Shown here in pieces: positions 52,425-61,834 of a stretch of DNA of 64,000 nt. Source of the DNA: Clostridia bacterium (GTDB taxonomy: Bacteria > Bacillota > Clostridia > Christensenellales > UBA1242); assembly GCA_900768545.1 (NCBI GenBank), contig CAAGDD010000003.1, positions 62,001-126,000 of the forward strand. Direction: 5' to 3'. The position numbers were made by a program, and so were the translations under genes. The stretch's first letter is position 1. The number at the start of each line of letters is the position of its first letter. The notes below the pieces were generated by a model. It saw only the letters and a program-made list of their open reading frames with translations, ran no database searches and had not been told where the DNA came from.

Positions 52425-53696
52425 TTATTTCACCCCACAAATAATTTTTACAATGTCATCATTTTTGTAATATCTCGACTTTGAGTATGTTCGAAGTTTG
52501 TTGCTGTTTGTGATAATAGGTTTTCCGCCAGCAATAGGATTGTTTGTGTACATAAGTGGGCAAATCGACGAAAACTTAACGCCATAGCCTAAAAGTTTTT
52601 TATAATCTTCAGTTTGTTTAAACCTTTCAAGAACATCTGGGGCGCTGGTCATAATGGTGCGCACTTTCAATTTCTTGCGATTTGAAAGTTTCAATCCTTC
52701 TTCAATCATTTTTGTCCACTCGCCAAGTTGTTCAAAAGTCAAGTGTGGGCAACCAATAAAGCAAAGCGAAGGTTTTGCATTTATGTTCTTCCACATAACT
52801 GGATAAGACTTATAAACGCGTTCAAGTTCTTTGTCATCAATCACATATTTTTTAACTTTTTCATTCAAAAGTTTTTCTTTGTATTTCTTTGCTTCTGGAG
52901 TAAGGTTTTCGATATGATAAAGTCCTACTGCACCATTTGAAGCGGTTGCTGCGCCAAAATCTTTTAAATAAGAGATAGTTTCATCGTTGAGTTCTTTTCC
53001 CAAAAACTTGTCAAGCCCTTTTATATATGGCACATCTTCCATAACTTTCATTCCAATCGCACTTCCCAAGATTTGTGCTTCTGGCAAAGTTTTGGTCTTA
53101 ACTTCAACAACCCAATTTGCTTTTCTTCCTTCATCAGTCAAAAGTCCAAACTTTGGAACTTTTCCCAAAATCGCGCCAAAGATGTCAAGCATTCCGCTAT
53201 TACGGTTGCAACGCGCACCCAAAACAGAGTTTGCAAACACTACCGCACTGCTTTCTGCCCAAGACAAAACATCACCATATTTTGGAGTATTTCCAACTTC
53301 TTTTAAATAGCAAGTGCAAGTAAACGCTGCTTTGTTTTTGATCCCAATTTTTTCAAGTTGTTCTTCATAATGTTTTTGTTGGCTATACATAATCTTGCTA
53401 AAAATCAACTTATTAAGTGGTCCACACTTAACATTTTTGTAGTCAAGTGGGCGGGGGTCAACGGTAAAAGGGTATTCAGTTTTAAGCCCCGCGTCAATGA
53501 TTTCATCCATAATGCGATAGACAGGTTTTAAAAGACCAATTCCAAAAGATGTAACAAGATGTCCGTCGTGTGTGACAGGAACAAGTTTTTCTGCTCCAAA
53601 CACGTCACCAAATTCGACCAAAGTTTTCATAATTTTGGCTTTTGTTTCGCCTTGTTTTCCTGCCAAGATTTCTTTTTCTTCTTTCGTCAACTTCAT
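52425..53696 (-). CDS. Aconitase X large (catalytic) subunit, DUF521
   Basis: A 423-residue AcnX catalytic subunit. The segment FTCTCYLKEVGNTPKYGDVL (cluster and active-site cysteines), WAESSAVVFANSVLGARCNRN, and the C-terminal PGG-like AGGKPIITNSNK region are characteristic. The FeS ligand cysteines (CTCY, GARCNR) are kept. Start ATG 53696 follows AAGGAGAAATGTT. One base separates it from the small subunit, and 11 bases from the upstream OYE-type flavoenzyme. The substrate is not determinable from sequence; the partner flavoprotein suggests a reduction of an alpha,beta-unsaturated product. Confidence 0.93.
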   Translation of the reverse strand: MKLTKEEKEILAGKQGETKAKIMKTLVEFGDVFGAEKLVPVTHDGHLVTSFGIGLLKPVYRIMDEIIDAGLKTEYPFTVDPRPLDYKNVKCGPLNKLIFSKIMYSQQKHYEEQLEKIGIKNKAAFTCTCYLKEVGNTPKYGDVLSWAESSAVVFANSVLGARCNRNSGMLDIFGAILGKVPKFGLLTDEGRKANWVVEVKTKTLPEAQILGSAIGMKVMEDVPYIKGLDKFLGKELNDETISYLKDFGAATASNGAVGLYHIENLTPEAKKYKEKLLNEKVKKYVIDDKELERVYKSYPVMWKNINAKPSLCFIGCPHLTFEQLGEWTKMIEEGLKLSNRKKLKVRTIMTSAPDVLERFKQTEDYKKLLGYGVKFSSICPLMYTNNPIAGGKPIITNSNKLRTYSKSRYYKNDDIVKIICGVK

Positions 53697-53707
53697 AACA
53701 TTTCTCC

Positions 53708-55972
53708 TTAAATATCTCTTGCTGTGCGATAAGCACTCTTCACAGCCATAAAGACTTTTCCTGGTTTAATTGAGTCACCAACATTGTATATTTCTTTTGC
53801 AAGATGTTCTTTGACCGCTGTTTGATAAAGTTCGTTTTCGCTAATAGTTCCAATAGCAACAATCACTACATCTGCGTCAATTTCTTGATCAACAAACTTT
53901 TCTTTGATTTTTTTTGCAAGTGGATTATTTATGTTTTCTGGCAAAATAGGTTGCCAAGTGTTAAATGGGGTAGGGACAGTTTTTGATATGTTTCTTGAAA
54001 CCAAAACTTTTCCATCTTTGACTGCTTTGAGTTTTGTGCAGTTTAAGATGTTTACATTCGCTTTTTCAAGATAGTGAAGCAAATGTCCGCGATTTGCTGT
54101 GCAGGTAGAAGACATAAGTGTTGGCATCATTTCAACGATTGTAACATTCTTTTTCAGTTCATAAGCCATCATATAAGCACATTCGCAGCCGCTGTCACCG
54201 CCACCGATAATTGTCACATTTTGAGCCTTTGAAACAAGACTAGGTTTGTTTAAAACTTCTGTCACTGTGTGAACATTTTTGCCATTCAATCCTTCGATTG
54301 CAGGAATGCGAATTTTGCTTCCGGTTGCAAACACGATTGCGTCATATTTCTTTTCTTTCAAAAGTTCGCTCGTTACTTCGCTGTCGAGATACAAATTAAA
54401 TTTTTTGTTTTTCGAAAGGTCAGCAACAACTTCTTCAAGATATTTTACATAATTTAAAAGTTCGTATTTTATTTTTGGAACGCTGGCAGCGATAAGTGTG
54501 CCACCAACTTTCTTGTTTTTGTCATAAAGGTCAACGCTGTGTCCACGTTTCAACAAAACATCTGCCACATTCACGCCGGCTGGACCAGCACCGATAACGG
54601 CAACTTTCTTGCTTGTTTTTGCAGGCGCGATATCTTTTGAAAATTCTTCTTCAAAAGCAGTTCTTGCGCAAACAGCACATTGTGGGTGACCGCCGTCAAC
54701 AAATTCTTGAATACAACCTTCTTGGCAACCGATACATGGGCGGATATGTTTTACATCACCTTTATATGCTTTGTTTGGCCATTCTGGATCAGCAAGAAGT
54801 GGACGAGCTAGCATAATCATATCGCACTTTTCGTCGCGAAGTGCTTGTTCTGCCAAATCAGGATATCCAAGTTTTCCAACGCCAACAACAGGCACATCAA
54901 GCCCAGCATTTGATTTGACATTATTTTTTTTGAAATAGTCTTTTGCAATTTGAGCGATATCCAAGAAACAACCACTTGGCATAGATGCAGGTGGGTGTGG
55001 AAGCCACCAGTTGTCATAGCAGCCAAGGTCAACGTCAAACATATCAACACCCGCTTCCACAAGGTGTTTCATATAAGTCAAAGTTTGGTCGATAGTTCTT
55101 CCATTTTTAAACTTTTTGAGTGATTTAACTCTCTTCATCTTGTCGCCATAAGTTTCGTTAAGGGCAAGAGAAAGGTCGATTCTATACATAATAGGAATAT
55201 TTTTTCCGCAACGCTTTCTTATTTCTTTAACCATATCAATTCCAAAGCGTTCATAATTTGCATAACGACCAAGTTTTCTGCGATTGAAAGCAGGATTTGT
55301 CAACTGTTCCATCAAATAGCCTTCGTGGCCGTGCAAATAGATTCCGTCAATATTGCAAGCCTTTGCGTCGGCTGCCGCTTGTCCTGTCTTTTTCACAATC
55401 TTTTTAATTTTGTGAGTTGACAAGCGTTTGCAAGGAATTTGTGGAATATAAAAGTTTGGATTCCAAGACGCCGAAACTGGAAGTTTAAGTTGGGTCACCA
55501 AACATTGTGGATTTCCAACTCTTCCAAGCCCAGCCGTGAGTTGGATAAAGATGTTGCAGTTGTGAGAGTGCACCATTTGTGCCAAATCACGCCAGCCAGC
55601 AAGAACAGTTCTTGATCTGTCAACGCGTGGAAAATATGTCAAATTTCCAAGTTCTTTGATCGAAGTGTCGATTCCAAAAGTTGTTGGAATAAGACCTGTG
55701 GTGATAAGTCCAACGCCGCCTTTTGCTCTTTCTTCAAAATATTTGAGCATTTTTGCATTTGGGCGACCAGTTTCGTCACACATTGAGATGTTTCCCATTG
55801 GCCCCATGACAAGTCTGTTTTTGATTGTCAATCTGTTTACTTTAATTGGAGAAAACATCTTGTCATAAGGATAAAGTTTTTTGGTCATTTTTGGAGTTTC
55901 AAATTTTCCGTCAAACCAATCGCCAAAACTGTTTTCAAGACTTTCTACAATTTCGTCATTTTTTCTTTTCAT
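53708..55972 (-). CDS. FMN/FeS/FAD oxidoreductase, Old Yellow Enzyme/2,4-dienoyl-CoA reductase-like
   Basis: A 754-residue three-part flavoenzyme. Residues about 30-410 form the OYE TIM barrel (NRLVMGPMGN at the start, HNCNIFIQL, and a LARPLLADPEWPN end). The cluster segment CIGCQEGCIQ ... HPQCAVC (about 415-440) supplies four cysteines for [4Fe-4S]. Two dinucleotide-binding units follow: AVIGAGPAGVNVADVL and TIIGGGDSGCECAYM. The family (FadH, BaiCD, enoate reductases) reduces conjugated double bonds using NAD(P)H. It is the first gene of the operon, start GGAGTGATTTATG. The 350-residue C-terminal part is complete. Confidence 0.9.
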   Translation of the reverse strand: MKRKNDEIVESLENSFGDWFDGKFETPKMTKKLYPYDKMFSPIKVNRLTIKNRLVMGPMGNISMCDETGRPNAKMLKYFEERAKGGVGLITTGLIPTTFGIDTSIKELGNLTYFPRVDRSRTVLAGWRDLAQMVHSHNCNIFIQLTAGLGRVGNPQCLVTQLKLPVSASWNPNFYIPQIPCKRLSTHKIKKIVKKTGQAAADAKACNIDGIYLHGHEGYLMEQLTNPAFNRRKLGRYANYERFGIDMVKEIRKRCGKNIPIMYRIDLSLALNETYGDKMKRVKSLKKFKNGRTIDQTLTYMKHLVEAGVDMFDVDLGCYDNWWLPHPPASMPSGCFLDIAQIAKDYFKKNNVKSNAGLDVPVVGVGKLGYPDLAEQALRDEKCDMIMLARPLLADPEWPNKAYKGDVKHIRPCIGCQEGCIQEFVDGGHPQCAVCARTAFEEEFSKDIAPAKTSKKVAVIGAGPAGVNVADVLLKRGHSVDLYDKNKKVGGTLIAASVPKIKYELLNYVKYLEEVVADLSKNKKFNLYLDSEVTSELLKEKKYDAIVFATGSKIRIPAIEGLNGKNVHTVTEVLNKPSLVSKAQNVTIIGGGDSGCECAYMMAYELKKNVTIVEMMPTLMSSTCTANRGHLLHYLEKANVNILNCTKLKAVKDGKVLVSRNISKTVPTPFNTWQPILPENINNPLAKKIKEKFVDQEIDADVVIVAIGTISENELYQTAVKEHLAKEIYNVGDSIKPGKVFMAVKSAYRTARDI

Positions 55973-56078
55973 AAATCACTCCTTTTTCAATATGATTATA
56001 ACCTAAACCCGCCGTTTTTCAAAATTAAAAACACAAAATTTTCAAACAAATCATAAAAAACAATGTTAAGGAGTTTTT

Positions 56079-57107
56079 ATGGCAAACGAAATATATTATA
56101 TCGGCGCAAATGATGAGCACGGAGTCAATCCACCAACACCTGGAAAACGCACTCCAATTATGCCAAATATGAATCGACCTATTTATGAAAACGAGTTTAA
56201 TCGTGCAGCAAAAAATTATTTTATCGAAGCTTTGTTTCGAAACGGATTTTCAGTCTTTGATGTAAAGCCCGAACTGACCGATGTTTTGATCAGCCAACGC
56301 GTAACGAGAATAAATCGTCAAAATCTTACACTTTTGGTGACCTTCGCTTACAACGCTTATGGAACAGAATTTAATTCTGCGTCGGGTCTTACGACTTATT
56401 ATTCTTCAAAAAATAGACAATCTCAACAAAGCCGAACTTTGGCGCAAGATTTGTATAACAAACTCATTCAAAACACGCCACAGCGCGGACGCGGCGTTCA
56501 AGATTTAGATGTTGGAGTTTTGTCAAATGTAAATTGTGTTTCAGCTCTTATTGAAGCGGGATTTATGACAAATCTTGAAGAATCCCAACTTATGATAAAT
56601 CCGCTCTTTCAACAAGAAGTGGGCGAAGAGTCGTGTCAAGGCGTGTGTCAATATTTGAATGTGTCTTATCTTCCACGAAACAACCTTTCAAACTATCCAC
56701 TATTAAGACGTTCAAATCGCGGAAACTTTGTTTTTCTGTTGCAGTTTATACTCAATCAAACAAAAGCTTACAATCTTTCTGTTGACGGAATTTTTGGCGC
56801 AGCGACCGAAAACGCAGTCAAAGATTTTCAAAATATCAACGGCTTAACGGCAGACGGAATCGTCGGGCAAAACACTTGGAAGAGTCTTCTCATACTTCCA
56901 CCATATCCAGTTTTGAGAAGCGGAAGTCGCGGCAATTATGTATTTTTCTTACAACGACTTTTGCAAAGCAAACTTGTTCCAACTGGCACAATCGACGGGA
57001 TTTTTGGAAACAACACACTCTCGGCGGTCAAAACATTTCAAGAACGAAACGGGCTTGCTGTTGACGGTATAGTGGGAGCAAACACTTGGGCTAAACTCAC
57101 CACTTAA
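56079..57107 (+). CDS. Amidase_3-like cell-wall protein with two PG-binding domains
   Basis: A 342-residue protein. Residues 1-195 resemble N-acetylmuramoyl-L-alanine amidase type 3: NDEHGVNPPTPGKR (first Zn His), YENEFNR (Zn Glu), and LIEAGFMTNLEESQLM (catalytic Glu). The usual third ligand in S-x-H-x-N is not there: the aligned stretch is VTFAYNAYG. Residues about 200-275 and 280-342 are two PG_binding_1 domains (DGIFGAATENAVKDFQ and DGIFGNNTLSAVKTFQ). No signal peptide, as in spore or phage-associated hydrolases. Start ATG follows AAGGAGTTTTT. Lytic activity is uncertain. Confidence 0.8.
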   Translation: MANEIYYIGANDEHGVNPPTPGKRTPIMPNMNRPIYENEFNRAAKNYFIEALFRNGFSVFDVKPELTDVLISQRVTRINRQNLTLLVTFAYNAYGTEFNSASGLTTYYSSKNRQSQQSRTLAQDLYNKLIQNTPQRGRGVQDLDVGVLSNVNCVSALIEAGFMTNLEESQLMINPLFQQEVGEESCQGVCQYLNVSYLPRNNLSNYPLLRRSNRGNFVFLLQFILNQTKAYNLSVDGIFGAATENAVKDFQNINGLTADGIVGQNTWKSLLILPPYPVLRSGSRGNYVFFLQRLLQSKLVPTGTIDGIFGNNTLSAVKTFQERNGLAVDGIVGANTWAKLTT

Positions 57108-57320
57108 ACAATTTGTTTTGAATCTGTCACAAATCAATTTGATTTTAATATGTTTTTTAAATAAAACATTTTAAAATATTTATAAACAAAAACATATATC
57201 AAAATTTAAAGAAAAAAATGCAAGCGCTTTCTTTGTTTGTAAATATGTTTTGTAAATATAAAATATATTATGCAAATATAAAATAGATCACATTTAATAA
57301 AACAAATTTAAAATCTAAAT

Positions 57321-57372
57321 AAAAATAAACTTTATCATATAAGAAAAGTCTTATTAGATAAAGTTTATTTTT
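57321..57372. terminator. Shared terminator of the amidase-like gene and pflA
   Basis: Long 16-bp stem (57321-57336 with 57357-57372) enclosing a second hairpin ATAAGA/TCTTAT. It overlaps the pflA stop and suits both strands. Confidence 0.8.
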
Positions 57373-58075
57373 TGTTTACGTTCAAATATTTTAAAAGTTT
57401 TTCGCACTCCTTTTTGTCCATATCTTGTACGCCGTCAAGTCGATATTTTATGCCCAGTTTTTTATATTTTTCAACACCCATTGTGTGATAAGGCAAAAGT
57501 TCCACCTTTTCGACGTTTGATAAACTTTTTGCAAACTCGTTGAGTTTTTTCACATTTTCAACTGTGTCATTAAGACCAGGAACAATCACTTGACGCAACC
57601 ACAACTTTTTGTTCTTTTTTTGACAAGTTTCGACAAATTTGAAAAATTGATCAATTTTTTTTCCCGTGAGTTTTTTATACTTTTCCGCGTCCAATTCTTT
57701 TACGTCCAAAATCACAAGGTCACAATAAGATAAAAGTTTGTCATAATCTTTTCCAAAACCCGAAGTGTCAAGACAGGTGTGAATGCCGTTTTCTTTGCAA
57801 AGTTTAAACACTTCACAAACAAACTCTGCTTGCGTCAAAGGTTCGCCGCCAGAGATTGTCACACCGCCAATATCCTTAAAATAAGGCTTGTATCTTTTGA
57901 TTTTTTTTACTAATTCTTCGGGCGAAATTTGAATTTTTTGTTCGTCTTTGTTCCACATTTCAGGGTTGTGACAATAAAGACATCGAAGTGGGCATCCTTG
58001 CAAAAACACCACAAATCTCACGCCAGGCCCGTCAACAAGCCCCATAGTTTCAAAACCAGCTACATTTCCTATCAT
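57365..58075 (-). CDS. pflA: Pyruvate formate-lyase-activating enzyme
   Basis: A 236-residue radical SAM activase that generates the glycyl radical on PflB. CxxxCxxC is at C28, C32 and C35 in GCPLRCLYC; the VTISGGEPL SAM motif follows at about residue 70. ATG 58075 lies one base after the pflB stop behind GGAAG, so it is translationally coupled to pflB. Confidence 0.97.
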   Translation of the reverse strand: MIGNVAGFETMGLVDGPGVRFVVFLQGCPLRCLYCHNPEMWNKDEQKIQISPEELVKKIKRYKPYFKDIGGVTISGGEPLTQAEFVCEVFKLCKENGIHTCLDTSGFGKDYDKLLSYCDLVILDVKELDAEKYKKLTGKKIDQFFKFVETCQKKNKKLWLRQVIVPGLNDTVENVKKLNEFAKSLSNVEKVELLPYHTMGVEKYKKLGIKYRLDGVQDMDKKECEKLLKYLNVNKK

Positions 58076-58076
58076 T

Positions 58077-60311
58077 TTATCTTCCTTTGTGAAAAGTTCG
58101 GGCGATAACTTCTTCTTGATGAGCACGTGAAAGTTTATTAAAATTCACCGCATAACCCGAAACACGGATTGTCAAATTTGGATATTTCCAAGGATTGTTC
58201 ATTGCGTCAACCAAAAGTTCACGATTTAAAACATTGACATTCAAGTGTTGTGCCATTTGAACAAAATATCCGTCCAAAATATCCACAAGATTTTTTACGC
58301 GTTCTTTTTCGCTGTGACCAAGTGCATCTGGAACAATCGAGAAAGTGTTTGAGATTCCGTCTTGACAACAATCGCAATAAGGTATTTTTGCCACCGAATT
58401 GAGCGACGCCAAAGCCCCCGAACAATCTCGCTCGTGCATAGGGTTTGCCCCAGGAGCGAAAGGCTGACCGTCTTTTCTTCCGTCAGGGGTCGAACCGGTC
58501 TTTTTGCCATACATAACATTTGATGTGATTGTCAAAAGCGAGAGAGTGTGTTTTGCGTTTCTATACAATTTGTGCTTTTTAAGACAACTTATAAAATATT
58601 TTACAACTTCAACGCCAATCTCATCGACCTTGTCTTCGTCGTTTCCATATTTTGGGAAATCTCCGTCAATTTCAAAATCAACAATTATTCCTTGTTCGTT
58701 TCGAATAGGTGTCACACGAGCATATTTGATTGCAGAAAGCGAATCTACCACAACAGAAAATCCAGCCGCACCAAACGCCATAACACGCTCAACATCAGTG
58801 TCGTGAAGAGCCATTTGCCCACGTTCATAAGCATATTTGTCGTGCATAAAGTGAATTATATTCATCGCGTCAACATAAGTTCTTGCGACTTTTTCAAGAG
58901 TGAGTTTATAATTTTTCCAAACATTGTCAAAAGTCAAAATTTTCTCTTTGTTTGGCTTAATTCCTTCAACGACCAAAACTCCGCTTTTTTCATCAACTCC
59001 ACCATTAAGCGAATAAAGCAAAGCTTTTGCCAAGTTGCAGCGCGCACCAAAAAATTGCATTTGTTTTCCTACTTTCATTGCCGAAACGCAGCACGCGATT
59101 GCATAATCATTTCCATAAATTTGACGCATAACATCGTCACCTTCATATTGAATAGCGTCAGTTTCAATCGAAATTTTTGCACAAAACTTTTTAAAGTTGT
59201 TTGGTAATTTATCCGACCAAAGCACAGTCAAATTTGGCTCTGGCGAAGGATTTAAGTTTAAAAGAGTTTGAAGATATCTAAATGAGTTTTTTGTAACCAA
59301 ACTCTTTTCATCGTCTGCCATTCCCGCAATACTTTCGGTCACCCAAGTAGGATCACCAGCAAAAATTTCGTCATATTCTGGGGTGCGAAGGTGGCGGACA
59401 AGTCGAAGTTTGATGATAAATTGATCAACAAGTTCTTGTGCTTCTTCTTCGGTCAAAGTTCCGTTTTTCAAATCTCTTTCAATATAAATATCCAAAAAGG
59501 TTGATGTTCTGCCCAAACTCATTGCCGCACCATTGTTTTCTTTTACAGCAGCCAAATATCCAAAATAAAGCCATTGCACTGCTTCGCAGGCATTTTGAGC
59601 AGGTTTTGAAATGTCAAAGCCATAGCTTTGAGCCATAAGTTTAATCTCTCCAAGTGCCTTGACCTGTTCTGCCACTTCTTCTTTAAGTCGAATATTATCT
59701 TCACACGAAACATCAATTTTTGCCCAATCATTTTTCTTTTGTTCAATCAAAAAGTCAATTCCATAAAGTGCAACTCGGCGATAATCCCCAATAATTCTTC
59801 CACGACCATAAGCGTCAGGGAGTCCGGTCAAAAGTCCAGCTTTTCTAGCCTTTCGAATTTCTGGTGTGTAACAGTCGAAAACTCCATCATTGTGAGTTTT
59901 TCTAAATTCACAAAAATGTTTTTCTATCTCTGGATTCAACGCTTTTCCATAGGCAGCAAGAGCCTTTTCAGCCATTCTTGTGCCGCCATAAAGATTGACA
60001 ATTCTTTTTAAAGGTTTGTCAGTTTGAAGCCCAAAAATCACTTCATTTTTCTTGTCAATATATCCGGGAGAAAACGAATTTATGCCCGACACAGCGTTTG
60101 TTTCAACGTCCAAAAGCCCGACCTTTGCTTCTTTTTCGAGCAACTTTTCACACTTTTGCCAAACCTTCTTTGTCTTTTCAGATTTTCCACACAAAAAACT
60201 GTCGTCGCCGCGATATTCTTTATAGTTTGAAAGAATAAAATCAGCCACATCAATTTTATCTTTCCAGTTTTCTCCTTTAAAACCTTTCCACGCTTCGATA
60301 TTTTTATCCAT
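58077..60311 (-). CDS. pflB: Formate C-acetyltransferase (pyruvate formate-lyase)
   Basis: A 744-residue glycyl-radical enzyme that cleaves pyruvate with CoA to acetyl-CoA and formate, central to anaerobic sugar catabolism. The active-site cysteine pair is in AIACCVSAMK near residue 410; the C-terminal RVSGYAV carries the radical Gly719. ATG 60311 follows GGAGG at the proper distance; a longer TTG start at 60323 covers that site. First gene of the pflBA operon. Confidence 0.97.
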   Translation of the reverse strand: MDKNIEAWKGFKGENWKDKIDVADFILSNYKEYRGDDSFLCGKSEKTKKVWQKCEKLLEKEAKVGLLDVETNAVSGINSFSPGYIDKKNEVIFGLQTDKPLKRIVNLYGGTRMAEKALAAYGKALNPEIEKHFCEFRKTHNDGVFDCYTPEIRKARKAGLLTGLPDAYGRGRIIGDYRRVALYGIDFLIEQKKNDWAKIDVSCEDNIRLKEEVAEQVKALGEIKLMAQSYGFDISKPAQNACEAVQWLYFGYLAAVKENNGAAMSLGRTSTFLDIYIERDLKNGTLTEEEAQELVDQFIIKLRLVRHLRTPEYDEIFAGDPTWVTESIAGMADDEKSLVTKNSFRYLQTLLNLNPSPEPNLTVLWSDKLPNNFKKFCAKISIETDAIQYEGDDVMRQIYGNDYAIACCVSAMKVGKQMQFFGARCNLAKALLYSLNGGVDEKSGVLVVEGIKPNKEKILTFDNVWKNYKLTLEKVARTYVDAMNIIHFMHDKYAYERGQMALHDTDVERVMAFGAAGFSVVVDSLSAIKYARVTPIRNEQGIIVDFEIDGDFPKYGNDEDKVDEIGVEVVKYFISCLKKHKLYRNAKHTLSLLTITSNVMYGKKTGSTPDGRKDGQPFAPGANPMHERDCSGALASLNSVAKIPYCDCCQDGISNTFSIVPDALGHSEKERVKNLVDILDGYFVQMAQHLNVNVLNRELLVDAMNNPWKYPNLTIRVSGYAVNFNKLSRAHQEEVIARTFHKGR

Positions 60312-60393
60312 ATTTTCCTCCAAATGCTAAATATTGATATTGTTATTTAAAAAACACAATATGTAGTATATTTTGTTTTTTATTTGTCAAAAT

Positions 60394-60422
60394 ATTGTAT
60401 TATATTTGTTAAATAAAGTCAA
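60394..60422 (-). promoter_or_regulatory. Promoter of pflBA
   Basis: Minus strand TTGACT (60422-60417), 17-base spacer, TACAAT (60399-60394). The -35 lies in the dyad TTGTTAAATAAAGTCAACAA (60406-60425), 6 of 7 arm positions symmetric. It resembles a redox-regulator (Rex-type) operator but has a 6-base rather than 4-base centre, so I do not assign it. Confidence 0.55.
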
Positions 60423-60423
60423 C

Positions 60424-60450
60424 AAAAAAAGACAGAAATTTCTGTCTTTT
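60424..60450 (-). terminator. Terminator of the rpmH-rnpA-yidD-yidC run
   Basis: AAAAGACAGAAA/TTTCTGTCTTTT perfect palindrome; T7 follows on the minus strand. Confidence 0.8.
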
Positions 60451-60463
60451 AAATTTGTTTTTT

Positions 60464-61834
60464 TTAGATATCTTTTCTGCGATAATCCACATCAATAACA
60501 TCTTTTTCTTTTTTCTTTTTGGCGTCAGCTTCAACCCATTTTTTAACAATCCAAGTGGTAAGTGGTGTGAGCGCAATCATCATAAGTTGACCGACAATAA
60601 TGTAAATCGCAAACATACTTGTATACATACTTGTGAAAATTCCCATAATAATAGGCATAATGAAATACATCATCTTGTTTGCAGGTTGGGCAGGTTGGTC
60701 TTTTCTCTTCATAAGTTTGTTTGAAAGCCAAATTGAGAAGAATGATGACAAAACAGCCAAAATTGTCAAAATGTAATATCCATTTTTTTCTTTTCTTATT
60801 TCGTCAAGACTAGGATTTTCGCCGATCACACAATCAAATATCTTTTCTTCATATTTGTTTGCTTTTTCGAGTTCTTTTTCTTCTTTTGAATAATAGGTGT
60901 TCAAATATTTTGTGATTTCACCCTTTGTAAACATAGGGTTTGTTGTTGACTCTGGTCTGTAAATGTTTTTAACCCACAAAAACTTTTCTTGTGTTTTTTG
61001 AAAATATTGTTTTGAAGTTTTTTCAGCAAGAGCCTTAAAAATTTCGTTGTATCCTGTGTCAGTGTTAAATTCCAAAGCAGTTGTTCCACTTTCTTCACCT
61101 TCACCAGGAGTAGGTTCTACTGCCTTTTTAATAACATATTTATTCAAAATTTCAAAAATTTCTTGATTTGAAATTCTTTCTTCTCCAGAAAAATCTTCAT
61201 AATCAAAATCAAGTTTTTGATTTTCGCCAAGATCGTTGCAAACAAAAGTAATTTGAAGTTTCTTCACTCCGTCGATTTCAACAAGATCAGCTTCCATATC
61301 ATATTCAGCGTTTACTGTTTTTGCTGCATCAATATAGCCTTTCAAAGTTGTTGCTTGAGGGTTTGTTCCTTCTTTGTCGTTGAGCATAATTACATTTGTG
61401 TATAAATATTTCATATTTTCATATTGATAAGAAATATTATAGTTTGCGATTGCTTGCAAGCTGTTCCACAATGTCAAAAACACAGTAAATTGCAAGATCA
61501 TTGTGATAAGCATTGGAATACAGCTTCCCATCATAGAAAATTGATATTTTTTGTAAATTTCAGATTGCTTTTGTTGCAAAACTCTTTGATCGTTTCCATA
61601 ACGCTTTTGAATAGCGTCAAGTTCTGGCTTCATTTTGGCATTTAAGTCCATATTTTTCATATTGACTTTTTTGTTTATGATATCGACAACCGAAAACAAA
61701 ATTCTCACCAAAATAGCAACCAAAATAACCGCAACAATATAAGTGCCGACGCCGCTTTTAAAGGCATTCAAAATGCTTGGCCAAAAGCCGCTTGGCTGCG
61801 TGAGATTTACAAGCGAGGTGCTTACAAAATCCAT
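60464..61834 (-). CDS. yidC: Membrane protein insertase YidC with a large extracytoplasmic insert
   Basis: A 456-residue YidC/Oxa1 insertase. TM segments: about 30-50, 100-125, 350-372 and two near 390-425; the cytosolic hairpin (KMKPELDAIQKRYGN ... QKQSEIYKKYQF) lies between the first two. Ordinary Firmicutes YidC are about 260 residues; here about 150 extra residues (about 130-284) sit between TM2 and the conserved FLWVKNIYRP loop, probably on the outer face. No lipobox. The ends overlap yidD by 13 bases. The next gene in the ancestral order, khpB/jag, is 21.6 kb away. Confidence 0.93.
   Translation of the reverse strand: MDFVSTSLVNLTQPSGFWPSILNAFKSGVGTYIVAVILVAILVRILFSVVDIINKKVNMKNMDLNAKMKPELDAIQKRYGNDQRVLQQKQSEIYKKYQFSMMGSCIPMLITMILQFTVFLTLWNSLQAIANYNISYQYENMKYLYTNVIMLNDKEGTNPQATTLKGYIDAAKTVNAEYDMEADLVEIDGVKKLQITFVCNDLGENQKLDFDYEDFSGEERISNQEIFEILNKYVIKKAVEPTPGEGEESGTTALEFNTDTGYNEIFKALAEKTSKQYFQKTQEKFLWVKNIYRPESTTNPMFTKGEITKYLNTYYSKEEKELEKANKYEEKIFDCVIGENPSLDEIRKEKNGYYILTILAVLSSFFSIWLSNKLMKRKDQPAQPANKMMYFIMPIIMGIFTSMYTSMFAIYIIVGQLMMIALTPLTTWIVKKWVEADAKKKKEKDVIDVDYRRKDI

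Noticed and set aside
57218..57231. cre-like sequence ATGCAAGCGCTTTC
   Set aside because: One consensus mismatch, and it lies between the 3' ends of two convergent genes, where catabolite control would be meaningless.
60406..60425. Rex-like dyad at the pflBA promoter
   Set aside because: Arms fit 6 of 7 but the centre is 6 bases, not the 4 expected; kept only as a remark on the promoter.
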